Source: an uncultured Sulfurovum sp.
Lineage (GTDB): Bacteria > Campylobacterota > Campylobacteria > Campylobacterales > Sulfurovaceae
Length of the DNA stretch: 33,326 nucleotides
Reading direction: 5' to 3'
Assembly: GCA_902727995.1 (NCBI GenBank)
Contig: CACVAZ010000117.1
Coordinates: 1-33,326, forward strand
Positions 8,428-17,027 of the stretch are shown one piece after another. The notes under the pieces are model-generated. The model was not told the origin of the DNA, searched no databases, and saw only the letters and a list, made by a program, of their open reading frames with translations. A program made the position numbers and the translations under genes. Within the stretch, counting starts at the first letter, position 1. Every line of letters starts with the position of its first letter.

Positions 8428-8892
8428 ATGAAACGATTTTTTATATTATTTATTTTTCTTTATACTATGAATCTAATGGCTGATATTGTTGATATTAAAG
8501 CTGACCACTTTTATGCTAATGATATTAATCATGAAGCTTATTTTGAAGGTAATGCAAAAATTAAACAAGGTGCTAATGAATTTAATGCTTCTAAAATAAC
8601 GGTTTTCTTTAATGATAAGAAAAAGGCTGAAAAATACATTGCTAAAGGAAAAGTCAATTTTGACTTGACAGAGAATAGAGTTCACTATGCAGGTAAAACA
8701 AATAGTGTGACTTATTCTCCTAAAAATTCAAAATATTTTTTTGAAGGGGATGTTATTTTAAAAGACCTAACCAATAATCGTTTGATTAAAGCTGAATCTG
8801 TCTCTTTAGATTTAAAGACAGGCTTAGCCGATATTAAGGGTAAATCAAAAAAACCAGTCCATTTTAGATTTGAAATTGAGGATAGAAAATAA
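8428..8892 (+). CDS. lptA: LptA/OstA-like lipopolysaccharide transport periplasmic protein
   Basis: This is the periplasmic bridge component that carries LPS from the inner membrane to the outer-membrane LptD. The 154-residue product has a signal peptide (MKRFFILFIFLYTMNLMA, cleavage near residue 18). The rest is a run of short beta strands typical of the OstA fold: ADHFYANDINHEAYFEGNAK, then FNASKITVFFND, YIAKGKVNFDL and KYFFEGDVIL. The start at 8428 has an AGGG element about 10 bases upstream and fits the promoter. The stop overlaps the engB start as TAATG. In C. jejuni the OstA-like gene also precedes engB. An LptC partner is not visible in this window. Confidence 0.87.
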   Translation: MKRFFILFIFLYTMNLMADIVDIKADHFYANDINHEAYFEGNAKIKQGANEFNASKITVFFNDKKKAEKYIAKGKVNFDLTENRVHYAGKTNSVTYSPKNSKYFFEGDVILKDLTNNRLIKAESVSLDLKTGLADIKGKSKKPVHFRFEIEDRK

Positions 8893-9509
8893 TGCTTATA
8901 CCAAGATTAGTAGATGCTAATTTTATGAAGTCTGCCCAATCATTGGCTGACTCTGTAGAAGACACTGTCTCTGAAGTTGTTTTTTTGGGACGTTCAAATG
9001 TTGGGAAAAGCTCAACGATTAATGGATTAACAGCACGTAAAAATTTGGCAAAATCTTCAGCAACCCCAGGAAAAACACAGCTGATTAATTTCTTTGATAT
9101 TCGTTATATTTATGATGAAAAAGATTGGGGTATTCGTTTTGTAGATTTACCTGGTTTTGGTTATGCTAAAGTATCTAAAGACTTAAAAGGGGTTTGGCAA
9201 AAAAATTTAGTTGAATTTATCAAGCATAGAGTTTCAATTCGGGTTTTTGTACATTTAAGAGATGCACGACATCCTAATGCCGAAATAGATAAAGGAGTGA
9301 ATGAATATGTTAAAAAGTTTATTCGTGGAGATCAACTTTATTTGGATGTATTTACAAAAATAGATAAGTTAAATATGAAAGAAAAAAGAGCACTTAAAAA
9401 AGCATTTCCAGGTTGTATCACGATTTCGAATTCAAAACGTGATGGTTATGATAAGATTCATCAAAAAATCTTTGAACATATTTTTGGGATTAATGAATGG
9501 TCAAATTAA
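8892..9509 (+). CDS. engB: Ribosome-biogenesis GTPase EngB (YsxC/YihA)
   Basis: This small TRAFAC GTPase is needed for late assembly of the large ribosomal subunit. G1 GRSNVGKS is at residues 33-40 and the G2 region contains SATPGKTQLINFF. G3 is DLPGFGYA, G4 is TKID (in VFTKIDKLNMKEK) and G5 is near ISNSKRDGYD. Its 205 residues match the family. It is translationally coupled to lptA (1-base overlap) and overlaps the downstream acetyltransferase by 13 bases. Confidence 0.95.
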   Translation: MLIPRLVDANFMKSAQSLADSVEDTVSEVVFLGRSNVGKSSTINGLTARKNLAKSSATPGKTQLINFFDIRYIYDEKDWGIRFVDLPGFGYAKVSKDLKGVWQKNLVEFIKHRVSIRVFVHLRDARHPNAEIDKGVNEYVKKFIRGDQLYLDVFTKIDKLNMKEKRALKKAFPGCITISNSKRDGYDKIHQKIFEHIFGINEWSN

Positions 9510-9964
9510 GTAAAGCAACGCTTTTAGATATTCCTGAAATGCAGAAAATGGTTCAGAATGAAGTCAAAGATGGCATTATTTTAGAACGAAATGAAGATGA
9601 GGTTGCAACGAATATTCGCTCTTATGTTTTAGCTAAGGAAAACAACATAATTTTAGGTTATGTAGCACTACATATACATTCAGTAAGATTGGCTGAGATT
9701 CGATCTTTAATTGTGGCTGAGGAACATAGAGGAAAAAATATAGGAAAAAAAATAGTACTTTTTGCTTTAGAAGAAGCAAGATCATTAAAGATTAGTGAAG
9801 AGGTATTAGTTTTAACTTACTTACCAGATTTTTTTAAGAAAATGAATTTTGTAGAGATAGCAAAAGAGACCATTCCTGAACATAAAATATGGGCAGATTG
9901 TATCAAGTGTATTCATTTTCCAATTTGTAATGAAATCTCATTGGTTTATAAGTTAGCTGTTTAG
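9497..9964 (+). CDS. GNAT acetyltransferase resembling short ArgA (N-acetylglutamate synthase type)
   Basis: This 155-residue GNAT protein has the acetyl-CoA loop in HRGKNIGKKIV preceded by the strand LAEIRSLIVAEE. The C-terminal part has LTYLPDFFKKMNFVEIAKE, then PEHKIWADCIKCIHFPIC with three closely spaced Cys. The motifs GIILERNEDEV, RSLIV, VLTY and KIWADC match the short ArgA-like proteins that make N-acetylglutamate for arginine synthesis in bacteria without the long kinase-fused ArgA. The Cys cluster may bind metal or form a redox switch, which is inference. It overlaps engB by 13 bases, so it shares that operon. Arginine synthesis is likely but not proven. Confidence 0.78.
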   Translation: MVKLSKATLLDIPEMQKMVQNEVKDGIILERNEDEVATNIRSYVLAKENNIILGYVALHIHSVRLAEIRSLIVAEEHRGKNIGKKIVLFALEEARSLKISEEVLVLTYLPDFFKKMNFVEIAKETIPEHKIWADCIKCIHFPICNEISLVYKLAV

Positions 9965-9972
9965 GGGAATGG

Positions 9973-10440
9973 GTGCATAAATACAATCGTTTTGATGATG
10001 ATGAAGAGGGGATAGGTTTTCTAAAAAAGACAGCACTTATTCTTTTCGTTGCTCTTTATCCATTAGTTGTTTCTATGTATCCGATGATACCTCCTTTTAT
10101 TGGTTTGGCAGGTTATGTCTTGATTCTTCATATTGAAAAAGAAAAAACATATATGATTGCCCCCTTATTTTATTTGTTAAATTTAGATTTGAATTTGAGC
10201 TTACCTTTATTTCTTTCTATCTTTATCATCATATTTGTTTATATGTTTATCTATATGCCACTGAAGCGTTTGATTCGTTGTAAAGTTTGTTTGTTGTTTG
10301 CACTTATTGTGATTATTGACTTTTTATACTATATTTCCTTGTTTTTTTATGATTTTATTTTTACGACAACCACGGTTTTAGCTGATATGTTGTTAGTTTA
10401 CTATATTGTAATAGATATTTTATTAGGAGTTTTACTATGA
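9973..10440 (+). CDS. MreD-like small integral membrane protein
   Basis: The product has 155 residues with a short acidic N-terminus (NRFDDDEEG) and about five hydrophobic helices. It has no enzymatic motif. The start is GTG at 9973, supported by a strong AGGGG ribosome site at 9963-9967; the ATG at 9969 closes after three codons. Its last four bases overlap the mrdA start. A small membrane protein sits at the same place before the PBP2 gene in C. jejuni, and MreD normally precedes mrdA in rod-shaped bacteria. An elongasome role is therefore likely from position and topology, though sequence similarity to MreD is not obvious by eye. Confidence 0.72.
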   Translation: MHKYNRFDDDEEGIGFLKKTALILFVALYPLVVSMYPMIPPFIGLAGYVLILHIEKEKTYMIAPLFYLLNLDLNLSLPLFLSIFIIIFVYMFIYMPLKRLIRCKVCLLFALIVIIDFLYYISLFFYDFIFTTTTVLADMLLVYYIVIDILLGVLL

Positions 10441-12305
10441 GATTTTCTGTTATTTTTATTATTTTTATTGTATTTTGGATTATACTTATTTCAAGAATTT
10501 ATCAAATATCGGTAAAGTCAAATTATTATTATGACAACTTGGCACAAATGAACATTGAACGGAAGTATTTTATAAAACCTGTACGAGGAGAAATACTTGA
10601 TAGAAATAGAAAATTATTGGCTGTGAATGATATTGGTTTTTCGATTAAAATTGCTCCTCATTTGACAAAATATGATAAAAAGCAGAAAAAAAGAGTACCT
10701 AATCAAAAACTTTTTAAATTAATAAATGGTATTGTTAAAGAGTTTCCAGAGTTAAATGCAACAAAACTTACAAAAAAATATGTGACTAAGGACTCTTCTT
10801 ATAATCACAGATACATTCCTGTGGTTGATTTTATTGCTTATGATGAAATGATTGGGGCTTATCCAAAGCTTAGTATTAATAAAGCTTTAAAAATAGAATC
10901 TGAGACTAAAAGATTGTATCCAGCTGGAGCTATGGCGACCCATATAATAGGTTATGTAGGACGTTCAAACTTAGAAGAAAATGAAAAAGATCCAGTCGTG
11001 GAAAAAGTAGGAGTGATTGGTAAAACAGGTCTTGAACGCCAATACAACTCTGTACTACAAGGTGAGTTAGGCTACCGTTTGGTAAAAGTCTCTGCTAGAA
11101 ATAAAGAAGTAGCCGAAATAGAAAAAGTTGAACCTAAAGATGATCAAAATTTAGTTTTAAATATTGACTTAGGTTTACAAAAAAGAATAAATCAACTCTT
11201 TGTTGGACAAGCTGGGGTAGCTGTTGTTATGGGTGTTGAGGGGGATATTATCGCTGGTGTTTCTTACCCCTCTTATGATCCAAATTTATTTGTTGGAGGA
11301 ATTTCATCTAAAAAATGGAAAGACTTAATTACCGATCTAGATCACCCTTTTACTAATAAAATTATTGGAGGAGCTTATCCTCCAGGTTCGGGTATTAAAA
11401 TGGGTATGGCATTGGCCTACTCAAAAGCAGGAACAGCTGTTGAAAACACAGAGTTTTGTAGAGGTTACATTAAATTAGGAAAAAGTAGACATAAGTTTCG
11501 ATGTTGGTCACGTTATGGTCATGGAACTGTAGGATTAAGAAAAGCCATTCGAGAGAGTTGTGATGTTTATTTTTATAATAAGGCTTTAAAGACAGGTATT
11601 AATGCAATGGCTAAATCTTTGAGACAGATGGGTCTTGGCGTTAAATCAGGGGTTGATTTACCTCGTGAAAGAGCAGGGATTGTTCCTGATAAAGCATGGA
11701 AAAGAAAACGTTATAATCAAAGTTGGTATCGAGGTGAAACGGTTATCTCCTCTATTGGGCAAGGTTATAATTTAGCTACCCCCTTACAAATTGCACGTTA
11801 TACAGCATTTTTAGCAACAGAACGTTTGCCTACACCACAATTCGTATCTGTTATTGCAGGAGAAAAAGTTGAAAAAAAGTATGAACTTTTTGAAGTGAAT
11901 AAACAACATTTAAATACCATACGTTTAGGGATGTATGATGTTTGTAATTCGCCTAGAGGAACAGCGAGACGTACCATGTCAAAGCTACCCATAATTGTTG
12001 CAGGAAAAACTGGAACGTCTCAGGTTGTTTCCATTCCTCAAGGTGAAAAAAAGAGAATGTTAGAGTCACAATTAGACTATTACAGTCGTTCTCATGCATG
12101 GCTGACTACTTATGCTCCTTTTGATAATCCTAAGTATGTAGTAACCGTATTGGTAGAACATGGTGGGCATGGTGGTTCTACAGCTGGTCCAATTGCAGCA
12201 GAAATTTATAAGTGGATGGCAAATGAGGGTTATTTTGGAGAGCATCTTAAGGGAAAAATAAAACTTAAAAACTTAACAAAGCAGAAAAAAAAGAAGGGGC
12301 ATTAA
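10437..12305 (+). CDS. mrdA: Penicillin-binding protein 2 (peptidoglycan D,D-transpeptidase MrdA)
   Basis: This class B PBP cross-links peptidoglycan during cell elongation. One N-terminal membrane anchor (about residues 4-22) is followed by the PBP dimerisation/pedestal region, including RGEILDRNRKLLAVN. The transpeptidase domain has motif 1 SGIK with nucleophile Ser318 and Lys321 (in YPPGSGIKMGMAL), motif 2 SCD at 374-376 and motif 3 KTGT at 524-527. Its 622 residues match PBP2. The SCD form of motif 2 distinguishes PBP2 from PBP3, which has SxN. It shares a 4-base overlap with the mreD-like gene. A C-terminal basic tail (KLKNLTKQKKKKGH) extends beyond the catalytic domain. RodA is not in the window. 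Confidence 0.95.
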   Translation: MRFSVIFIIFIVFWIILISRIYQISVKSNYYYDNLAQMNIERKYFIKPVRGEILDRNRKLLAVNDIGFSIKIAPHLTKYDKKQKKRVPNQKLFKLINGIVKEFPELNATKLTKKYVTKDSSYNHRYIPVVDFIAYDEMIGAYPKLSINKALKIESETKRLYPAGAMATHIIGYVGRSNLEENEKDPVVEKVGVIGKTGLERQYNSVLQGELGYRLVKVSARNKEVAEIEKVEPKDDQNLVLNIDLGLQKRINQLFVGQAGVAVVMGVEGDIIAGVSYPSYDPNLFVGGISSKKWKDLITDLDHPFTNKIIGGAYPPGSGIKMGMALAYSKAGTAVENTEFCRGYIKLGKSRHKFRCWSRYGHGTVGLRKAIRESCDVYFYNKALKTGINAMAKSLRQMGLGVKSGVDLPRERAGIVPDKAWKRKRYNQSWYRGETVISSIGQGYNLATPLQIARYTAFLATERLPTPQFVSVIAGEKVEKKYELFEVNKQHLNTIRLGMYDVCNSPRGTARRTMSKLPIIVAGKTGTSQVVSIPQGEKKRMLESQLDYYSRSHAWLTTYAPFDNPKYVVTVLVEHGGHGGSTAGPIAAEIYKWMANEGYFGEHLKGKIKLKNLTKQKKKKGH

Positions 12306-12346
12306 CATTAAACTAAGTTTTCACCCCTCTCTTAGTCATATTTAGT

Positions 12347-12352
12347 TAGAAT
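12347..12352 (+). promoter_or_regulatory. Candidate -10 box for ilvB-ilvH-lpxD
   Basis: TAGAAT lies at 12347-12352 behind T-rich DNA, 38 bases before the ilvB ATG. An inverted repeat ACTAAG (12312-12317) / CTTAGT (12331-12336), with a 13-base loop and no T-tract, lies just upstream. It could be an operator or chance. The 84-base gap between mrdA and ilvB suggests a separate transcript. Confidence 0.45.
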
Positions 12353-12389
12353 CTGCCTCAAAATTACACAACGATTGGAGCAAAGATTC

Positions 12390-14102
12390 ATGAAGATGAA
12401 TGGTGCACAAATGGTTTGTGAAGCACTGATAGCCGAGGATGTAAAGACCGTATTTGGTTACCCTGGTGGTGCTATCATGAACGTATATGACGCAATATAT
12501 AAGCAAGATGGCTTTGAACATATTTTAAATAGACATGAACAGGCTTCTGTTCATGCTGCAGATGGTTATGCCAGAGCGAATGGTGAAGTTGGTGTTGCCA
12601 TGGTAACTTCTGGACCTGGTTTTACCAATGCTGTAACAGGCCTAGCTACAGCCTATATGGATTCTATTCCTATGGTTGTTATTTCAGGTCAAGTACCACA
12701 ATCTTTACTGGGAACTGATGGTTTTCAAGAGATTGATGCTGTGGGTATTTCAAGACCTTGTACTAAGCACAATTATTTGGTACGAGACATTGCTGATTTA
12801 CCTCGTATCCTAAAAGAGGCTTTTCACATTGCTCGTACAGGACGACCAGGTCCTGTTCTTGTGGATATTCCAAAAGACATTACAGCTGAAGAGGGTGAGT
12901 TTATTTATCCTAAATCAGTAAATTTACCGAGTTATTTAAAAGTACCTCAAGCCAAACAAGAAGATGTTGATGCAGCTGTTGAAGCAATTTTAGCTGCGAA
13001 GAAACCTCTGCTTTATCTTGGTGGTGGAGCTGTACTTTCTAATGCCAGTGAGAGAATTCGTAAATTGGCTGCACTTGGACAACTTCCTACAGTTGAGACT
13101 TTAATGGCATTAGGTGTAATGGGTGCTAAAAATCCTTTACGTTTAGGAATGCTTGGAATGCATGGTAATTATGCTTCAAACATGGCAATGTCTGAGACAG
13201 ATTTGATTATTTCATTAGGAGCAAGATTTGATGATCGTGTAACTGGAAAACTTTCTGAATTTGCTAAGTATGCAAAAGTAATTCATGTGGACATTGATCC
13301 AGCAAACATTGGTAAATTAGTACATGTACAGTATCCAATCATTGGTGATGTTAATGATGTCGTTGACATGTTGATTAGAGGACTTAAGGGTAAAATAAAG
13401 CCTAGTCAATATGCTGATTGGCGAGAAGTTTTAGCACGTTATGATGCTTTGTATCCTCAATCTTTTGAAGACTCCGATGAGGTTATTAAACCTCAATGGG
13501 TTATTGAGCGTTTAGGAGAACTTGTTGGTGAAAAAGCGATTATTACCTCAGATGTTGGACAACATCAGATGTGGGCTGCTCAACATTTTCCATTTGATAG
13601 ACCTCGACAGTGGATTAACTCTGGGGGTTTAGGCACAATGGGTTTTGGACTACCTGCAGCATTGGGTGCTAAAAAAGCATTTCCAGATAAAACAGTTATT
13701 AACATTACAGGTGATGGTTCAATCTTAATGAATGTTCAAGAGTTGGTAACGGCTTCTGAATACAAGATACCCGTTATCAATGTGATTTTAAACAACCATT
13801 TTCTAGGTATGGTTCGTCAATGGCAAACTTTTTTTTATGAAGGACGTTATGCTGAGACAGATTTGAGTTTTCAACCTAATTTTAAAGCATTAGCTGAAGC
13901 ATGTCATGGAATTGGTTATAATGTTTCCACCAAGGAAGAGTTTGACCTTGCTTTAAAAGATGCTATTGAACAAGATAAAGTTGCTTTTATAAATATTCAA
14001 GTAGCTCGTTTTGAAGATGTTTTACCAATGGTTCCAGCAAATGGTGCATTGAATAATATGATGTTACCTAAAATTTCAAATCCAGATAAAGGAGCGAAGT
14101 AA
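12390..14102 (+). CDS. ilvB: Acetolactate synthase large subunit
   Basis: This thiamine-diphosphate enzyme forms 2-acetolactate and 2-aceto-2-hydroxybutyrate, the first common step of valine, leucine and isoleucine synthesis. The 570-residue product has the catalytic Glu50 (RHEQASVHAADGYAR) and a central FAD-binding domain with SLGARFDDRVTGK. The ThDP/Mg motif starts GDGS at 441-444 and ends at an NN pair (ILNNHFLGMVRQW). I chose ATG 12390, 9 bases after a GGAG ribosome site; a TTG at 12375 is in frame but unlikely. The stop overlaps the small-subunit start as TAATG. Confidence 0.95.
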   Translation: MKMNGAQMVCEALIAEDVKTVFGYPGGAIMNVYDAIYKQDGFEHILNRHEQASVHAADGYARANGEVGVAMVTSGPGFTNAVTGLATAYMDSIPMVVISGQVPQSLLGTDGFQEIDAVGISRPCTKHNYLVRDIADLPRILKEAFHIARTGRPGPVLVDIPKDITAEEGEFIYPKSVNLPSYLKVPQAKQEDVDAAVEAILAAKKPLLYLGGGAVLSNASERIRKLAALGQLPTVETLMALGVMGAKNPLRLGMLGMHGNYASNMAMSETDLIISLGARFDDRVTGKLSEFAKYAKVIHVDIDPANIGKLVHVQYPIIGDVNDVVDMLIRGLKGKIKPSQYADWREVLARYDALYPQSFEDSDEVIKPQWVIERLGELVGEKAIITSDVGQHQMWAAQHFPFDRPRQWINSGGLGTMGFGLPAALGAKKAFPDKTVINITGDGSILMNVQELVTASEYKIPVINVILNNHFLGMVRQWQTFFYEGRYAETDLSFQPNFKALAEACHGIGYNVSTKEEFDLALKDAIEQDKVAFINIQVARFEDVLPMVPANGALNNMMLPKISNPDKGAK

Positions 14103-14572
14103 TGAACGAAGTAAGAAGAGTAATTTCCATTGTTGTTGAGAATGAGAGTTCAGTACTTTCTCGTGTTGCTGGACTTTTTGCTGGTCGTGGTTACAACATT
14201 GAGACTTTAACCGTAGCACCTATTCCTAGTACTCAACGTTCTCGTATTACCATTGCAACGCGAGGTGATGAACGAACTATTATCCAAATTACAAAGCAAC
14301 TGAATAAGTTAATACCTGTTTATGAAGTAGTTGAGCACAGTGAAATGGTTGAAAAAGAAATGGTATTGGTTAAGTTTCCATTGAGTGAAAGTTTAGCTGA
14401 TATTGAAGTTTTATGTGAAGCATATAATGGAACCATTGTGAATGTGGGAGTAGATATGTGTATTGGAATGGTGGCTGATGAACCTTGTAGAATAGAACAC
14501 TTTATTGAAGCAACAACACGTTTTAATCCTATTGAAACGGTACGTGGTGGAGTTGTTGCCATAGAACGATAA
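14102..14572 (+). CDS. ilvH: Acetolactate synthase small (regulatory) subunit
   Basis: This regulatory partner of IlvB gives valine feedback control. An N-terminal ACT domain (about residues 4-80) contains [34 protein letters not shown]-terminal ALS-SS domain (about 85-156) has EMVLVKF and the ending [12 protein letters not shown]. Its 156 residues match the ~160-residue single-ACT form. It is coupled to ilvB by a 1-base overlap. lpxD starts 28 bases downstream, the same ilv–lpxD order as in C. jejuni. Confidence 0.95.
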   Translation: MNEVRRVISIVVENESSVLSRVAGLFAGRGYNIETLTVAPIPSTQRSRITIATRGDERTIIQITKQLNKLIPVYEVVEHSEMVEKEMVLVKFPLSESLADIEVLCEAYNGTIVNVGVDMCIGMVADEPCRIEHFIEATTRFNPIETVRGGVVAIER

Positions 14573-14600
14573 AGATTATAAAAATAAAGAAGGAGTTGGC

Positions 14601-15551
14601 ATGAAGTTAAGCCAAATATGTGAAGAGATTAATATAGCATTTTCTGGACAAGATATAGATATTCAAGGGCTTCACACACTTAGTGTTGCCACTCCTTTTC
14701 AAATTTCTTTTTTTAATGATAAAAAATACCTAGATGATTTAGGAACAACTAAAGCTGGAGCTGTATTTATCTCTTTAGAATATGCCCCTTTCCTTCCCTC
14801 TTCTACAATAGCACTTATAACGGATGAACCCTATTTAAAATTGGCAGAAACATCTAAGTTTTTTGCACCTAAAATTTTAACTGTGGCTGAAAAACCAAAG
14901 CTTGGTAAAACTTGTGATATAGATATTAAAGTAAGTTTTGGAAAAGGGGTAGTGATAGGGGATAAGGTAACAATAATGGCTGGGGTTTATATTGGCAATA
15001 ATGTTTATGTTGGTTCTAACACGCTTATTTATCCTAATGTAAGTATTTATCATGGTTCAATTATTGGTGAAAATTGTATCATTCATGCTGGAACAGTGAT
15101 TGGTTCAGATGGTTATGGTTTTGCCCATACAAAACAGGGTGAACATGTTAAAATTTATCAAAATGGTAATGTTATTATTGAAAATGATGTTGAAATTGGG
15201 GCAAACTGTGTGGTTGATAGAGCCGTATTTGGAACAACTTACATTCGTAAAGGTTCAAAACTAGATAATTTAATTCAAGTAGCACATAATTGTGATCTTG
15301 GAGAATATTCACTTTTAGCGTCACAAGTTGGACTGGCAGGTTCTACTACAACAGGTAGAAATGTTGTTATGGGTGGTCAAAGTGGAAGTGCTGGACATTT
15401 ACATATCGATGATTTTACAACAATTGCTGGTAAGGGTGGCGTAACTAAGTCTCTTAAAGGTCATAAAACTTATGCAGGATTTCCTGCAATAGACCATAAA
15501 ACTTGGCTACGCCTTCAGGCGAAACTGGCTTTTTTTGTTAAACGAAAATAA
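14601..15551 (+). CDS. lpxD: UDP-3-O-acylglucosamine N-acyltransferase
   Basis: The enzyme adds the N-linked hydroxyacyl chain in the third step of lipid A synthesis. An N-terminal uridine-binding domain (about residues 1-95) leads into a left-handed beta-helix of hexapeptide repeats (about 100-290). The catalytic His229 lies in QVAHNCDLG, the position of the family's general base. [14 protein letters not shown] and [19 protein letters not shown] are typical LpxD segments. The 316-residue length is slightly below the E. coli protein. The ribosome site AAGGAG is at about 14589-14594. Its stop lies two bases from the stop of the convergent thioredoxin gene. Confidence 0.95.
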   Translation: MKLSQICEEINIAFSGQDIDIQGLHTLSVATPFQISFFNDKKYLDDLGTTKAGAVFISLEYAPFLPSSTIALITDEPYLKLAETSKFFAPKILTVAEKPKLGKTCDIDIKVSFGKGVVIGDKVTIMAGVYIGNNVYVGSNTLIYPNVSIYHGSIIGENCIIHAGTVIGSDGYGFAHTKQGEHVKIYQNGNVIIENDVEIGANCVVDRAVFGTTYIRKGSKLDNLIQVAHNCDLGEYSLLASQVGLAGSTTTGRNVVMGGQSGSAGHLHIDDFTTIAGKGGVTKSLKGHKTYAGFPAIDHKTWLRLQAKLAFFVKRK

Positions 15552-15553
15552 AT

Positions 15554-16051
15554 TTATTTAGAGTACTTTTCTATGTAATCTTCGAGTGTTTTTTCAGAAC
15601 TAAGACCTACTTTTAGAACTTGTACTTTACCTTTTGTATCAATTACAGCTAAAAAAGGAATGGCTCCAGCCCATTCTGCATTATCGGCCATATATCTTAC
15701 TACTAATCCAATATCATAGTTAGAAAAAGTAGTGTAATTAATATGATGCTCTTCTTTATAATTATTAATAGGGTCAATGTCATTATTTTGTACTTCTATT
15801 GCCATAATTCTTAGTTTATTAGGATATTTATCTTGAAGTTTTATAAGTGTAGGCATAAGTTCTCTACATGCTGGACATCTTAGACCAAAAAATTCAAGAA
15901 ATACGACTTTACCTTTCATCCCTTCAATCTCAAATTGATCACCTTGTACCTGGACTTTGTAACTTTCTCCATTGGTATCTGTCATTTCCATCTCTTGAGC
16001 ATGGAGCGTAATGTTTAGTAATATAAGCAGTGATATGATAATTTTTTTCAT
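15554..16051 (-). CDS. TlpA-like periplasmic thioredoxin-fold protein
   Basis: The 165-residue protein has a signal peptide (MKKIIISLLILLNITLHAQ) and a thioredoxin fold. The redox motif CPAC occurs in LEFFGLRCPACRELMP. A cis-Pro region (AGAIPFLAVIDTKGK) follows, so the layout is TlpA/ResA-like. The true start is the ATG at 16049-16051, preceded by AAGGAT; the frame stays open upstream to 16177, but that stretch covers the divergent gene. It probably reduces disulfides in the periplasm, for example in cytochrome c maturation or general protection; the substrate is not known. It ends two bases from the stop of lpxD. Confidence 0.85.
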   Translation of the reverse strand: MKKIIISLLILLNITLHAQEMEMTDTNGESYKVQVQGDQFEIEGMKGKVVFLEFFGLRCPACRELMPTLIKLQDKYPNKLRIMAIEVQNNDIDPINNYKEEHHINYTTFSNYDIGLVVRYMADNAEWAGAIPFLAVIDTKGKVQVLKVGLSSEKTLEDYIEKYSK

Positions 16052-16081
16052 ATAAATCCTTCGTATGATATAGAATTTTAC

Positions 16082-16087
16082 TATAAT
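16082..16087 (+). promoter_or_regulatory. -10 box immediately before the DUF1653 gene
   Basis: A perfect TATAAT at 16082-16087 ends six bases before the ATG at 16094. Transcription would begin at or next to the start codon, giving a leaderless mRNA. No ribosome site is visible between them. Confidence 0.65.
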
Positions 16088-16093
16088 ACTACT

Positions 16094-16321
16094 ATGAAAA
16101 AAGATAAAAAAGTTAAAAGAGGGATATACAAGCATTATAAAGGAAATCTTTATGAGGTGCTTGATGTTGGAAAACATTCCGAAACAGAAGAGTGGATGGT
16201 AATTTATCGAACATTATATGGAGATAAAGGTACTTGGGTTCGCCCTTATGATATGTTTTTTGAAACAGTTGATGTTGGGGGAAAAATATTAAAACGTTTT
16301 GAATACATGGGGAAAAGTTAG
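16094..16321 (+). CDS. DUF1653 family protein
   Basis: This is a small, soluble, basic protein of 75 residues. The stretch GIYKHYKGNLYEVLDVGKHSETEEWMVIYRTLYGDKGTWVRPYDMFFETV has the conserved features of DUF1653: KHYKGxxYEVL, HSET, VIYRxLYG, WVRPxxMF. A second match is the closing GGKILKRFEYMG. The biochemical role of this family is not established. It diverges from the TlpA-like gene across 42 bases and seems to be leaderless. An opposite-strand frame over the same bases is a shadow. Confidence 0.88.
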   Translation: MKKDKKVKRGIYKHYKGNLYEVLDVGKHSETEEWMVIYRTLYGDKGTWVRPYDMFFETVDVGGKILKRFEYMGKS

Positions 16322-16407
16322 AAAACTCTTGAGGTAATTTTACGAGAGATGAAGCATATGTTGCGTAGAATGCCATTAAATGATTATTGATATAAAAAGG
16401 AAATTGA

Positions 16408-16776
16408 ATGTTTAAACCACTTAATGTTTTTAATGAACCTCTGCAACTTTGTTCAAAGAAACCTATGACTGGATTCTATAGAGATGGTTATTGTAATTCT
16501 GGCTTGGACAATCAAGGTAGACATACACTTTGTATTTTGGCAACGGTTGAATTTCTTGAGTATTCTAAAAAAATAGGGAATGATCTTTCTACACCAATGC
16601 CACAATATGGTTTTGAAGGAGTTAAACCAGGAGATAAATGGTGTCTTGCTGCAGGAAACTTTTTTAGAGCGATGGAACATGGTAAGGCACCACAGGTTTT
16701 CTTAGAATCTACGCATATTGCTATTTTAGAAGACATAGATTTAGAAGTTTTAAAAGGTTTTGCTGTAGAAGCTTAG
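16408..16776 (+). CDS. DUF2237 family protein
   Basis: The 122-residue protein matches the DUF2237 pattern closely: NVFNEPLQLCS, TGFYRDGYC, HTLCILATVEFLEYSK, GNDLSTPMP, the FEGVKPGDKWCLAA segment and the AMEHGKAPQVFLESTHIAILE segment. Several invariant-looking Cys (residues 15 and 30 and the WCLAA Cys) suggest metal or redox chemistry, but no function is established. The start has an AAGG ribosome site about 8 bases upstream. It lies 86 bases after the DUF1653 gene and may be co-transcribed with it. Confidence 0.88.
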   Translation: MFKPLNVFNEPLQLCSKKPMTGFYRDGYCNSGLDNQGRHTLCILATVEFLEYSKKIGNDLSTPMPQYGFEGVKPGDKWCLAAGNFFRAMEHGKAPQVFLESTHIAILEDIDLEVLKGFAVEA

Positions 16777-16778
16777 TC

Positions 16779-17027
16779 ATGACAAATAATTTTAAATCGC
16801 GTATAAAATCTTATAGGGAACCTCTTTTTTATAATTCAAGAGGGAGTACGGATGCTTATAAACTTTGTGTTCGTCATCTTTCATGTGCTATGAGTGCAGG
16901 ATTTGCAAAACTTTCAAATGGCTATATGATTCCAAATGATGTTTTGCACCTAGTAGATTTAGAAAATGAAAAAATTCTAATTATTAGCGATGAAATAAAA
17001 CTTATTGAATTGGAAATATTAAAATAA
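16779..17027 (+). CDS. Small hypothetical protein, 82 residues
   Basis: I do not recognise this gene. The frame begins 2 bases after the DUF2237 stop with an ATG and a weak AGAAG element upstream. Its A+T-rich codon use resembles its neighbours. The product is soluble, with a basic N-terminal half (NFKSRIKSYREPL) containing two Cys (in LCVRHLSCAM) and an acidic, Ile/Leu-rich C-terminal half (VDLENEKILIISDEIKL). No signal peptide or membrane segment is present. Its last 9 bases overlap the end of the convergent tmk gene. Position directly after DUF2237 makes it probably real but uncharacterised. Confidence 0.6.
   Translation: MTNNFKSRIKSYREPLFYNSRGSTDAYKLCVRHLSCAMSAGFAKLSNGYMIPNDVLHLVDLENEKILIISDEIKLIELEILK

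Noticed and set aside
12312-12336. ACTAAG…CTTAGT hairpin after mrdA as a terminator
   Set aside because: The stem is six pairs with a 13-base loop and no T-run. I keep it only as a note with the ilvB promoter.
16052-16177. Extended N-terminus of the TlpA-like protein
   Set aside because: It runs across the divergent DUF1653 promoter and gene; the signal peptide and AAGGAT site define the start at 16051.
16113-16736. Minus-strand frames opposite the DUF1653 and DUF2237 genes
   Set aside because: The plus-strand products match known families throughout; the opposite frames show no motifs.
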